Positions 28,393-36,499 of a stretch of DNA of 64,000 nucleotides are shown one piece after another. Under the pieces are notes generated by a model. It made no database searches. It saw nothing but the letters and a program-made list of their open reading frames with translations, and had not been told where the DNA came from. Each line of letters begins with the position of its first letter. Position 1 is the stretch's first letter. This stretch comes from Paenibacillus sp. SC116. GTDB taxonomy: Bacteria; Bacillota; Bacilli; Paenibacillales; Paenibacillaceae. Position numbers and translations under genes: made by a program. The stretch is from contig NZ_JANIOF010000001.1 of the NCBI RefSeq assembly GCF_024733555.1, positions 186,001-250,000 on the forward strand. Direction: 5' to 3'.

Positions 28393-28451
28393 ACTGTATC
28401 GATACAGTTGCACAATTTGCTGCTCGGCTCTCAATCCAACTTGCTGTATCG
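28393..28451 (+). promoter_or_regulatory. Candidate MocR operator (palindrome plus 50-bp-spaced direct repeat)
   Basis: ACTGTATCGATACAGT (28393-28408) is a perfect 16-bp palindrome. Its half CTGTATCG (28394-28401) recurs in direct orientation at 28444-28451, exactly 50 bp on. MocR dimers such as GabR bind pairs of spaced direct repeats, and the site lies in the intergenic region between regulator and transporter. Confidence 0.5.
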
Positions 28452-28527
28452 TGGAACATAACGAATAAGGGAAGTGTTGTAATCACTCGTTCCCTTGCAG
28501 CAAAGAGAAGAGAGAGGGAGAATACGC

Positions 28528-29490
28528 ATGAACAGAACAGGAATCAAGCTAGCTTACTTTTTAGCAGTAATGAATGCCGTCATTATCGGATTTTCATTTT
28601 TATTTGCCAAAGTTGCATTGGAATACGCTGCACCGCTGGACACATTGACTTATCGCTTTGCCGCTTCTTTTATCGTGATGTCGATACCAGTGGCATTCGG
28701 TTGGATTAAGCTTCAATATCGGGGGAAGGCGCTGTATAAAGCGCTGCTGCTTTCCTTGATGTACCCGTTAGGCTTTTTCACCTTGCAAACATTTGGGCTT
28801 CAGTACGCAAGCTCCGCAGAAGGTGGAATTTTATATGCTTGCACCCCTGTGGTAACCCTAATACTTGCTTCGATATTTCTGAAAGAAAAAACATCTTTGC
28901 TTCAAAAACTATCGATTTTCTTGTCTGTTTTCGGAGTGGTATTTATTTTCGTAATGATGGGGAGCAGCATCGACTTTTCAAATGTAACAGGATTAGTGTT
29001 GTTGTTTATGACCTGTGTTGCCTTCGCTGGATACAGTGTCATGGCGAGATCGATCTCGCAGCAGTTTAGTCCAGCAGAAATTACGTATCTAATGTTGGGG
29101 GTTGGATTTGCTACGTTTTTAGTCACTTCATTGGTACAGCATAGTAGTGCTGGGACCACAGAACAATTTTTCGCGCCCATCATGAACGGTACATTTACAT
29201 TTATCGGATCGATTTTATTTCTAGGTATCATATCTTCACTTGGGACAGCGTTAGCAGCTAATTATATTTTATCGAAAATGGAAGCTTCGAAAATGAGTGT
29301 GTTCACGAACTTATCAACGATCGTCTCTATTGTGGCAGGTGCGATATTTTTAGGAGAAGAGGTAACGATCTATCATCTTATTGGGTCCGTGCTTATTATC
29401 GCTGGTGTAGTAGGAGCAAATTATTTCGGTCGAAAGAAAGCTGTGCAGCAGCAATCTATTGTTATTCATCAGAGCGAAGTAGTAAAGTGA
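28528..29490 (+). CDS. EamA/DMT-family transporter
   Basis: 320 residues with ten membrane helices in two EamA repeats (about 8-145 and 155-295). The start at 28528 has GAGGGAG upstream and begins at the first helix; the in-frame ATG at 28495 adds a charged, unlikely leader. Members of the family export amino acids, nucleosides or other metabolites. It is divergent from the MocR regulator that probably controls it. The C-terminal tail is basic and cytoplasmic. Confidence 0.9.
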   Translation: MNRTGIKLAYFLAVMNAVIIGFSFLFAKVALEYAAPLDTLTYRFAASFIVMSIPVAFGWIKLQYRGKALYKALLLSLMYPLGFFTLQTFGLQYASSAEGGILYACTPVVTLILASIFLKEKTSLLQKLSIFLSVFGVVFIFVMMGSSIDFSNVTGLVLLFMTCVAFAGYSVMARSISQQFSPAEITYLMLGVGFATFLVTSLVQHSSAGTTEQFFAPIMNGTFTFIGSILFLGIISSLGTALAANYILSKMEASKMSVFTNLSTIVSIVAGAIFLGEEVTIYHLIGSVLIIAGVVGANYFGRKKAVQQQSIVIHQSEVVK

Positions 29491-29618
29491 GCGAATTCGG
29501 GCTAGTTTTTCTTGGTGTTTACCATGCATTGTAAGTGAATTTGTTGCAAAAAAATGTGAATTGTGATGTACTTTAATTCTGAATTAATTCCTTTACCTAC
29601 TTGAAAAGGAGTGTCTGT

Positions 29619-30044
29619 ATGAATGCAATGAAAAAATTAAGTCTTTTGAAAATCATCATTGTGTTTATTCTGGTTTCTGGATGTGTTCCAAATGAAGAGA
29701 GTAGCTTGAATAGTGTTAATGTAGGATATTCAATTCCAGATATTCAGTTCAAGGACCAAAAATTAAGTGCAAATTATGAGATTACTTTGAAAAATAATGA
29801 AAAAAACGAAATTGAAATAGAATGGATAGATCCTATTCTTAATATAAACGGAGAAAAAATAAACGCAGAACAAAAAGTATTTATTCATAAAGTTCTGAAA
29901 GATAATGAAGAAATTACTTTTCATGGGAGTCTTGAATATAACGGAATAGATACTTCTAAGTCTGAAATGATTATGAAAAATGAAGTCATGTATGGACTTA
30001 GAATTAAGCTCAAAAATGGTGATATTAAAACAGTTAAGATATAG
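29619..30044 (+). CDS. Small lipoprotein of unknown function
   Basis: 141 residues from ATG 29619, with AAAAGGAG about 9 nt upstream. The type II signal peptide ends in VSGC. The mature part is rich in Lys, Glu, Asn and Ile and looks like a single beta-sandwich domain (LSANYEITLKNNEKNEIEIEW). Base composition is clearly more AT-rich than the flanking genes, which may indicate recent acquisition. No family was recognised. Confidence 0.7.
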   Translation: MNAMKKLSLLKIIIVFILVSGCVPNEESSLNSVNVGYSIPDIQFKDQKLSANYEITLKNNEKNEIEIEWIDPILNINGEKINAEQKVFIHKVLKDNEEITFHGSLEYNGIDTSKSEMIMKNEVMYGLRIKLKNGDIKTVKI

Positions 30045-30120
30045 TATATTATTACCCTAGCAATATCCAGCTAGTGTTCTCGAACTGGAAGTAATTGAGG
30101 TTTTCAACTCACTTTGATCA

Positions 30121-30369
30121 CTAATTTTTCTTGAAGATATTAATAACTGATAAGATAGTTCCGAATATACAAAGAAACATTGAGGCAGCTACAAGAAAGT
30201 CAGAGTCATTAAAAGCGAACTTTCCAAGCAATAAAATAAAGATGCCTAATAGTGTAAATTGTATTCCTAAGAGAATGGCCTGGAGAGGTCGGAGATTTCT
30301 TGAAATGAACCAGCAGAATACGATCAGAATAATAAGTAGGATAGGTAATACGGCTAATAATGAGATCAA
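30121..30369 (-). CDS. Small membrane protein of unknown function
   Basis: 82 residues with three hydrophobic segments (about 3-22, 30-48 and 58-77) and a basic FKKN end. The start codon is TTG, preceded at 9 nt by a strong AAAGGAGG, which is the main reason to believe the gene. It lies convergent to the lipoprotein gene at 29619. Its size and topology recall YesK-like proteins, but I could not confirm that. Confidence 0.6.
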   Translation of the reverse strand: MISLLAVLPILLIILIVFCWFISRNLRPLQAILLGIQFTLLGIFILLLGKFAFNDSDFLVAASMFLCIFGTILSVINIFKKN

Positions 30370-30449
30370 AATATTGTACCTCCTTTACAATTGAATATAG
30401 ATGATTGTAGTATCGCTTCATTTTTAGAAATTGTCTAGATTGAAAAACA

Positions 30450-30499
30450 AAAGAACCGAGTAGCAAGGACAACATCGTCTTTGCTGCTCGGTTCTTGGT
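30450..30499. terminator. Rho-independent terminator (hairpin usable on either strand)
   Basis: AAGAACCGAGTAGCAAGGA pairs with TCTTTGCTGCTCGGTTCTT over about 18 bp. It lies just beyond the stop of the minus-strand VOC gene and probably ends that transcript. Confidence 0.7.
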
Positions 30500-30521
30500 C
30501 GTTCAACCTGTGTTGTAAATG

Positions 30522-30935
30522 TTAATCGCTATCCACCAGATTAAGCTGCCATGTGACACCGAATTTATCGGCCACCCATGCAAACTTCTTGCTGAATGGG
30601 TAAGCTCCTAAAGGCATCATCACGAATCCATCCTGAGACAACTTTTCAAAGGCATGGTCCACTTCAGCTTCTGTATCACAATTGACGAATAACGAGATAG
30701 CCGGTGTAAAGCCAAAGTCATGCTTCACGAAGCTGTCAAAGAACCTAAACTGCTGCCCATGAATGGATAAAATAGCCTGCATTACAGTTCCCTCTGGGCC
30801 ATCTTCATTTGGTCCGTAGTACTTCGCACTCACGATTTCGGAATTTTCGAAGATGGACATATAATATTCCATGGCCTCCCGAGCTTGACCAGTGAACATA
30901 AGAAACGTACTAATTTTTTGTACGGAATTGCTCAT
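30522..30935 (-). CDS. VOC/PhnB-like protein (glyoxalase superfamily)
   Basis: 137 residues with the PhnB-like pattern: STFLMFTGQAREAMEYYMSIFENSEI at the start, GQQFRFFDS in the middle, and PFSKKFAWVADKFGVTWQL at the end. These small dimeric VOC proteins are related to 3-demethylubiquinone methyltransferase-like annotations, but their true substrates are mostly unknown. AAGGAGTG precedes the ATG. It is monocistronic. Confidence 0.88.
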   Translation of the reverse strand: MSNSVQKISTFLMFTGQAREAMEYYMSIFENSEIVSAKYYGPNEDGPEGTVMQAILSIHGQQFRFFDSFVKHDFGFTPAISLFVNCDTEAEVDHAFEKLSQDGFVMMPLGAYPFSKKFAWVADKFGVTWQLNLVDSD

Positions 30936-31045
30936 CGTTTATTCACTCCTTAGACACAATGGATATAGTATGCTTCATCAAAATACAAAACATACGTTCT
31001 CATATCATTTATTATCTAAGAGTTAGATAAGCCTGTCAAATGCTA

Positions 31046-32272
31046 TTATTTTACTCGATATTTGATACCTTTTAGGACGGCATTTCCTCTTTCTGAGCCA
31101 AATAGCATTGCCAGTATAAAGAATACGACGACATATGGCATAATAGCGATCGTAGTTAGTGACGCTGCCCAGCCGAGCAGTGGAGGCAGTAACGTAGCAC
31201 CGGTGTAAGCAACCGCCATTTGATAGCCCATAAGATGCTGAGACTGCTCTTTGCCAAAGCGCACTGGCGTTTCATGCAGCATGCATGGATAAATGGGCGC
31301 ACAGCCTAATCCGACCATGATGAAGCCAATTAGCGAAAATACAGTTGGCAATGGAAGCAAGAGCATGACCGCACCAGTCAACGCAATAATTTGGCCGGAG
31401 CGAATTAGAATTTTATTGCTAACCTTCAAGGTGATAAATCCGGTGATGAATCGACCTACAGTAATGCCTGCATAGTACATCGATACCCACTGTGCTGCAA
31501 CCGAAGCGGGCAAGCCTTTCACATTTACGAGAAAACTACTGCCCCACAGTCCCATAGTCGCCTCTGTACCGCAGTAAAATAAGAAGGCAAGCAGAGTTGC
31601 TTTAGCCCCTTTCATTTTTAAAGGACTTACTTTTTTGTTGGCGCCATTGTGAACAGATGCGGTTGCATCAGTATCACTTTCATTGTCTTTCGTGCCATCA
31701 CTAGCCTCATCATTCCCTTTATGGACAACACGTTTCCAGAGGGGGAGAGTGATCAGCAAAATAATAACCAACGCAAACTGAATCATCGCAATTGTGAAAT
31801 ATCCTTCTCTCCAGCCGCTACTGCCAACTAGATAGTAAGACATAATGATTGGGCCTAGTGTAGCGCCTACACCCCAGAAGCTGTGAAGCCAGCTCATATG
31901 ATGGGCTTTGTAGTGTAAAGCCACATAGTTGTTTAATGCGGCATCAACTGCACCAGCACCTAAGCCTAATGGGATAGCCAGTATGATCAACCAAGTTAAC
32001 GATGGTGCATACGCAAAGCCTAGCAGTGCAGCAGCGGTCATGAGACAGCTGATGAACGTTACTTTTCCAGTTCCTAACCACTTCAACATGAGACCGCTCA
32101 TTGAGCTAGAAACGATTGTACCGCCTGCAATAATCATGGACAGCAAGCCAGCGGTCTCGAATGATGCATTGTATTCCTTGTGCATAATAGGCCATGCCAC
32201 ACCGAGCAAGGAATCGGGCAGTCCTAAACTAATAAAGGCCAGATAAATAATAAGTAAGAAAAATGTTGCCAT
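31046..32272 (-). CDS. MFS transporter, 12-helix, possible sugar/solute type
   Basis: 408 residues from the ATG at 32272, where the first helix begins right away and AAGGTGG lies about 11 nt upstream; an in-frame start at 32341 would add 23 residues of unlikely leader. Twelve helices with a long charged central loop (about 185-215, rich in Asp/Asn/Lys). LGLPDSLLGVAWPIM in helix 1 and SWLHSFWGVGATLGP in helix 5 are typical of the FucP/YfkF-like MFS branch. The substrate is unknown. It is transcribed alone. Confidence 0.85.
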   Translation of the reverse strand: MATFFLLIIYLAFISLGLPDSLLGVAWPIMHKEYNASFETAGLLSMIIAGGTIVSSSMSGLMLKWLGTGKVTFISCLMTAAALLGFAYAPSLTWLIILAIPLGLGAGAVDAALNNYVALHYKAHHMSWLHSFWGVGATLGPIIMSYYLVGSSGWREGYFTIAMIQFALVIILLITLPLWKRVVHKGNDEASDGTKDNESDTDATASVHNGANKKVSPLKMKGAKATLLAFLFYCGTEATMGLWGSSFLVNVKGLPASVAAQWVSMYYAGITVGRFITGFITLKVSNKILIRSGQIIALTGAVMLLLPLPTVFSLIGFIMVGLGCAPIYPCMLHETPVRFGKEQSQHLMGYQMAVAYTGATLLPPLLGWAASLTTIAIMPYVVVFFILAMLFGSERGNAVLKGIKYRVK

Positions 32273-32766
32273 TACTTGTGAAACCACCTTATGTTTATTT
32301 TCTTTACTAAGTAGCGTGCAGCTAGCAGGGCTGTCAAGCAAGCTACTTAGTTGTGGATTCCGTATACGATGTAATCCATATTAACAGTTTCGATCCTAAT
32401 TGTGCATCTGTTTCTCACTTCATTGGGAAGCTGCACTTGTTGGTTGGATACATTAAGATAAACGGCTTCTTAGTACATGTATACGTAATCTTTTACTTAT
32501 GAACACGCCTTCCATCATACCATGTTGTCATGTATTCGTGTTGTGAAGTTAGATTTTTTATTGCAAGCCTTCATTTTAATAGTGACATACAGTTGGCCTA
32601 ACTCAGTCGATGAGTTCGTGAGCCTGTTTTCTTTAGTTAGAATTTATGCAAAAGTAACAATTCAGCTACATGATAGACGGATGAATAGACATAGAATAAA
32701 AATGAAGGCGATTTCCTTTTTGAGCAAATCGCTTAAACTCTATCAAATGGGAAGGAGTCGATATTC
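32273..32766. other. Intergenic region between the MFS gene and the GH8 gene
   Basis: 494 nt separating divergent genes. It must contain both promoters, but I could not identify a convincing -35/-10 pair or operator. A possible 82-codon reading at 32522-32770 has no ribosome site, overlaps the GH8 start and has no protein-like features. The GH8 ribosome site is GGGAAGGAG near 32750. Confidence 0.5.
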
Positions 32767-34083
32767 ATGAAGAATAAAGTCAAATGGCTTCTTTGCTTTG
32801 CGCTTATTGTCGGTTCTTTACAGGCGATGTTTATTCAAACAGCAGCAGCAAATGACACTCCAAATGAGGTGACTGAGTCAGAAGCAGGTGTATTTGCCAC
32901 CCCTCAAAGGCCATTTCCCCAGCATACTAGCTATGTAGCGGGCGTGATCAAACCGAATAATGTAACTCAAACCCAAATGGACAACGAAGTCAAACGGTTG
33001 TACAACGAGTGGCGTACTAGGTATTTGAAGAAAAATCCGTATGTGAGCAATCAATATTTCGTTCACTATAATTTGAATCAAGAGTCAGACGACAATCCAC
33101 AAGTGGTCACAACGAGCGAGGCAAACGGATATGGTATGCTGGTAACTGCCATAATGGCAGGTCATGATCCGAATGCGCAGCAGTACTTTGACGGTTTGTA
33201 TCGTTTTTACAAAGCGCATCTCAGTAGTATTAATTCAAATCTAATGGCTTGGCAGCAAATCGATAATGGTTCTGCAATTATAAATAATGCCGCGGCAGGT
33301 GTTACTGCGGCTACAGACGGAGATATGGACATTGCTTACGGGCTTCTTCTTGCTGATAAGCAGTGGGGAAGTTCGGGGGCTATCAATTACAAGGCAGCTG
33401 CAATTCAAATTATTAATGCGATTATGGCAAGTCAAGTACATCAAACGGCCTGGCATTTGAAATTAGGAGACTGGGCACAGGATTCAGATCCGCAATGGGG
33501 CAAAGGTACACGGCCTTCAGATTATATGTTGAATCATCTTCGAGCCTTCCGAACAGTAACGAGCGACAGTCGCTGGGATAACGTGCTCAATCAGACGTAC
33601 TTTATAATTGATCAGCTGTACAACAAATCGACTGGCTTACTACCAGATTTTGCGACGAAAGAATCTAGTGGATATAAACCGCCACAAACGACATATTTAG
33701 AAACGATATATGACGGTAAGTACTATTACAATGCAAGTCGGACACCATGGCGAATTGCAACGGATTATTTACTCACAGGAGATATACGTGCTAAAGCACA
33801 GCTTACTAAATTGAATCAATGGATTAAGAGCAAAACAGGCAGTAATCCTGCTCAAATTCAAGCGGGATATGATTTAAGTGGCAATGTGATTGGTACGTAC
33901 TACGACTTGACGTTTGTTACTCCATTTGCAGTAAGTGCTGCAATTGACAGCAGCAATCAAGCTTGGTTAAATGCGTTGTGGACCAATACGGTATCGAAAC
34001 AGACGAATCAAAATACGTATTTTTCCAACAGCATACGTATACTTAGTCTAATTACTGTGTCCGGCAACTGGTGGAGACCATAG
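32767..34083 (+). CDS. Secreted glycoside hydrolase family 8 enzyme (endoglucanase/chitosanase/licheninase type)
   Basis: 438 residues. A Sec signal peptide ends near TAAAND. The mature enzyme has the GH8 (alpha/alpha)6 fold: the catalytic acid in TSEANGYGML (about residues 115-124), and the PROSITE-type signature ATDGDMDIAYGLLLADKQW (about 178-196), which includes the conserved Asp pair. The length suits a single catalytic domain with no binding module. GH8 chitosanases and beta-1,3-1,4-glucanases of Bacillus and Paenibacillus are the nearest recalled relatives. Substrate (chitosan, mixed-linkage glucan or cellulose) cannot be fixed from sequence alone. It is monocistronic with its own terminator. 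Confidence 0.92.
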   Translation: MKNKVKWLLCFALIVGSLQAMFIQTAAANDTPNEVTESEAGVFATPQRPFPQHTSYVAGVIKPNNVTQTQMDNEVKRLYNEWRTRYLKKNPYVSNQYFVHYNLNQESDDNPQVVTTSEANGYGMLVTAIMAGHDPNAQQYFDGLYRFYKAHLSSINSNLMAWQQIDNGSAIINNAAAGVTAATDGDMDIAYGLLLADKQWGSSGAINYKAAAIQIINAIMASQVHQTAWHLKLGDWAQDSDPQWGKGTRPSDYMLNHLRAFRTVTSDSRWDNVLNQTYFIIDQLYNKSTGLLPDFATKESSGYKPPQTTYLETIYDGKYYYNASRTPWRIATDYLLTGDIRAKAQLTKLNQWIKSKTGSNPAQIQAGYDLSGNVIGTYYDLTFVTPFAVSAAIDSSNQAWLNALWTNTVSKQTNQNTYFSNSIRILSLITVSGNWWRP

Positions 34084-34107
34084 TATCGTTAATGCATAGA
34101 TGACAAT

Positions 34108-34135
34108 AAACCGAGGGCTCCCCCTCGGTTTATTT
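34108..34135 (+). terminator. Rho-independent terminator of the GH8 gene
   Basis: AAACCGAGGG and CCCTCGGTTT with a 4-nt loop, then ATTTG. The rest of the gap to 34395 shows no gene. Confidence 0.85.
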
Positions 34136-34395
34136 GTGCTGTTCTAGAACTTTACTTAGAAGCTCAATTTTCATGTTTCGTATGAATATCGCTGTGGAGA
34201 TGTACATGTTAGTTGTATAATGGAAATAGATGGATTAACCGTTTCTTTAATGGAGAACAATTTGAATCGTTAGCTATAATGTCAGTACTTAGAGATGAAT
34301 ATAAATAGCGATAGCTTCATCACACAAGCCGGATGTTGTTCAAAGAACCATAGTAAGGCCAAGCATCATAAAAAATGAAGGAGGTTGATATATCA

Positions 34396-34866
34396 ATGAA
34401 GAATCACACGATTCAAGTTTTGATAATAGCTGCTGTATCTATACTACTTAGCGCTTGCGGGAACGGAACAGAATCGGTATCTTCCGAAGTTACGACGCCT
34501 GAGCAGCCATCTATTAAGAAGAAACAGGATGCACAGCAAGAGCCTATATTGATCATTATTGATCAGCGCGATGACTTCCCGGGCTCTGGAAATCAATTTT
34601 CATTTGGTATTGAGAAAGTTCCTGAAGGATATACGCTTGCAGAAATGAAATGGGAGTCCGACCACAATCGTATCGTAGATACCTTGGAAGAAGCAATGGA
34701 GCGTGGCGATAAAGGAGGAGACGGATTCAGCATTGGCGGTAGCGGCAATTTTTCGTACTTCTTTTATCCAGACAAGATGAAAGGGGAACAAGGCCAAGTC
34801 ATATTTTTATTCCGTAATGATGAGAAGGATGAGTTGATATGGAAGAAAACGATCACGCTTAAATAA
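34396..34866 (+). CDS. Lipoprotein paralogue A of the two-component locus
   Basis: 156 residues from ATG 34396, with AAGGAGG upstream. A type II signal peptide ends in LLSAC. After a Lys/Gln-rich linker (about 25-50) comes a domain of about 100 residues that starts EPILIIIDQ and ends ELIWKKTITLK. The protein is clearly homologous to the lipoprotein at 38268 (roughly half the residues of this domain match by eye). The two flank a response regulator/kinase pair, so I infer they are sensor accessories or targets of that system. No known family recognised. Confidence 0.8.
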   Translation: MKNHTIQVLIIAAVSILLSACGNGTESVSSEVTTPEQPSIKKKQDAQQEPILIIIDQRDDFPGSGNQFSFGIEKVPEGYTLAEMKWESDHNRIVDTLEEAMERGDKGGDGFSIGGSGNFSYFFYPDKMKGEQGQVIFLFRNDEKDELIWKKTITLK

Positions 34867-34951
34867 AAATATTTCATATCAACACACCGTGTACACACGT
34901 TGGTCACATGAGCACTCTATACTTAGCTTGTAACTAAGGAATGGAGGAGTC

Positions 34952-35737
34952 ATGATGATGAAAAAGACAGCACTAGTATTGTGCTTGGCAATTGCAACAA
35001 CGGCATTGACTGGGCATGTATGGGCGGATCCTAAACCTACCAAGGCTGGAAATACGATTGCACCTGTGGTTCAAGCAAATCAACAAACACAGGATATCAC
35101 ATCCTTTTTAAGCAAACTGCAAAAGTCCGTGAAAGAAGAGAATAAGAAGGAAGTTGCTAAGCTGATTTCCTACCCGTTAAATCTTATCAATAACGGAAAA
35201 AAGACACTCATCTACACACAGGAGCAATTTGTTCAAAAATATGATCGCATCATTACGAAGAGTGTGAAGAAGCAGTTGCTTAATCAGAAGTCAACGGACC
35301 TATTTGAAAATGAAAATGGGTATATGATTGGCAGAGGTGCGATGTGGATTAGTGAAATAAACAATCGTTTACGTGTTTATTCCATTAATGCAGCATACAA
35401 TCCATACGAGGTTGCGGGGATTGACGATCCAGAGGAATTTATAGCGTATTTGAACAAACTGAAGAAAGAAGTGAGAGCCAATAACAAAAAAGTTGTCGCC
35501 CATCTAATTTCCTACCCGCTGCGGGTGAATAAGGATGGCAAAGCAACACTCATTAAAACGAAAAAGCAATTTATCGCCAAGTATGACCAGATTATAACGA
35601 AGCAGGTCAAGAAAAAGCTTCTTGAACAGGATCCAGACAACGTATTCGTTAGAGATGTAGGAGTGAGTATTGGTGAGGGGACAATGTGGGTTAGCCAATT
35701 TGGCAAAAAAATAGCGGTTTACGCTATTAACTTATAG
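34952..35737 (+). CDS. Secreted protein with two tandem copies of a conserved approximately 95-residue domain
   Basis: 261 residues. Three successive ATGs (34952, 34955, 34958) follow GGAGGA, and the exact start is uncertain. A signal peptide ends near VWADP. Two repeats (about 49-140 and 157-255) each contain F-x-x-L-x-K-L...VKxENKKxVAxLISYPL, a KTLI-type strand, QFxxKYDxIIT, and IGxGxMWxS. I recall this module as common in secreted proteins of unknown function. It lies between paralogous lipoprotein A and the response regulator and is probably part of the same regulon. Confidence 0.78.
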   Translation: MMMKKTALVLCLAIATTALTGHVWADPKPTKAGNTIAPVVQANQQTQDITSFLSKLQKSVKEENKKEVAKLISYPLNLINNGKKTLIYTQEQFVQKYDRIITKSVKKQLLNQKSTDLFENENGYMIGRGAMWISEINNRLRVYSINAAYNPYEVAGIDDPEEFIAYLNKLKKEVRANNKKVVAHLISYPLRVNKDGKATLIKTKKQFIAKYDQIITKQVKKKLLEQDPDNVFVRDVGVSIGEGTMWVSQFGKKIAVYAINL

Positions 35738-35818
35738 AGTAGTTATCTTTTGACAGCATATACTTCGTTCATCTAAAATTGGTTCATACCATTTTAGTGT
35801 GGAACGGAGTGTTTGGAT

Positions 35819-36499
35819 ATGACACGAAATATCTTGCTTGTTGAAGATGATCCGTTAATGCGTGAATTTATAACAGATTACTTTTTGAAAGAGCAATGGA
35901 ACGTTCATGAAGCTGAAAATGGAAAACAGGCATTAGACGTGTTCGAAACTACCTCCATTGATTTGGTTGTGCTGGACATTATGATGCCCGAAATAGATGG
36001 TTGGAGTGTTTGTAGGCGCATTCGGCACAAATCGGATGTGCCTATCATTATAATTACGGCCAGAGCCGAAGATGATGATCAAATTATGGGATTCGAGCTC
36101 GGAGCAGATGAATATGTCACGAAACCATTCAGTCCAAGGGTACTCGTTGCGCGTGCGAAAACATTGTTGAAAAGATCGGAAGGGACACTTGGCCGTGAAG
36201 GAGATACGATGGTGTACGGAGAACTTACTATTAACAAGCGCTCGCACACAGTAACTGTTGAGGGGGAAGTGATTAACTTATCCCCAAAAGAATATGAACT
36301 GCTCGTATTTTTGACGAAGCATGATGGTACTGTGCTGTCTAGAGAGTATATTTTGAACGCAGTATGGGGAATTGACTTCTTTGGGGATTTGCGAACAGTG
36401 GATACGCATGTGAAGAAATTACGGGCGAAGCTGGGAATTGAAGGTCAATCCATTCGGACCGTCATTCGAGCAGGCTATAAGTTTGAGCGGGAAACATGA
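35819..36499 (+). CDS. OmpR-family response regulator
   Basis: 226 residues from ATG 35819, which has ACGGAG at the right distance; an in-frame TTG at 35813 is too close. Receiver domain with E9/D10/D11, phospho-acceptor D53 and KPFSP; winged-helix domain from about 130 with GDLRTVDTHVKKLRAKL. Overlaps the kinase start by ATGA. Its neighbours are secreted or lipid-anchored proteins, so the pair probably monitors the cell envelope. Confidence 0.94.
   Translation: MTRNILLVEDDPLMREFITDYFLKEQWNVHEAENGKQALDVFETTSIDLVVLDIMMPEIDGWSVCRRIRHKSDVPIIIITARAEDDDQIMGFELGADEYVTKPFSPRVLVARAKTLLKRSEGTLGREGDTMVYGELTINKRSHTVTVEGEVINLSPKEYELLVFLTKHDGTVLSREYILNAVWGIDFFGDLRTVDTHVKKLRAKLGIEGQSIRTVIRAGYKFERET

Noticed and set aside
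32522..32770. 82-codon + frame before the GH8 gene
   Set aside because: No ribosome site, odd composition, and it runs into the GH8 start codon.
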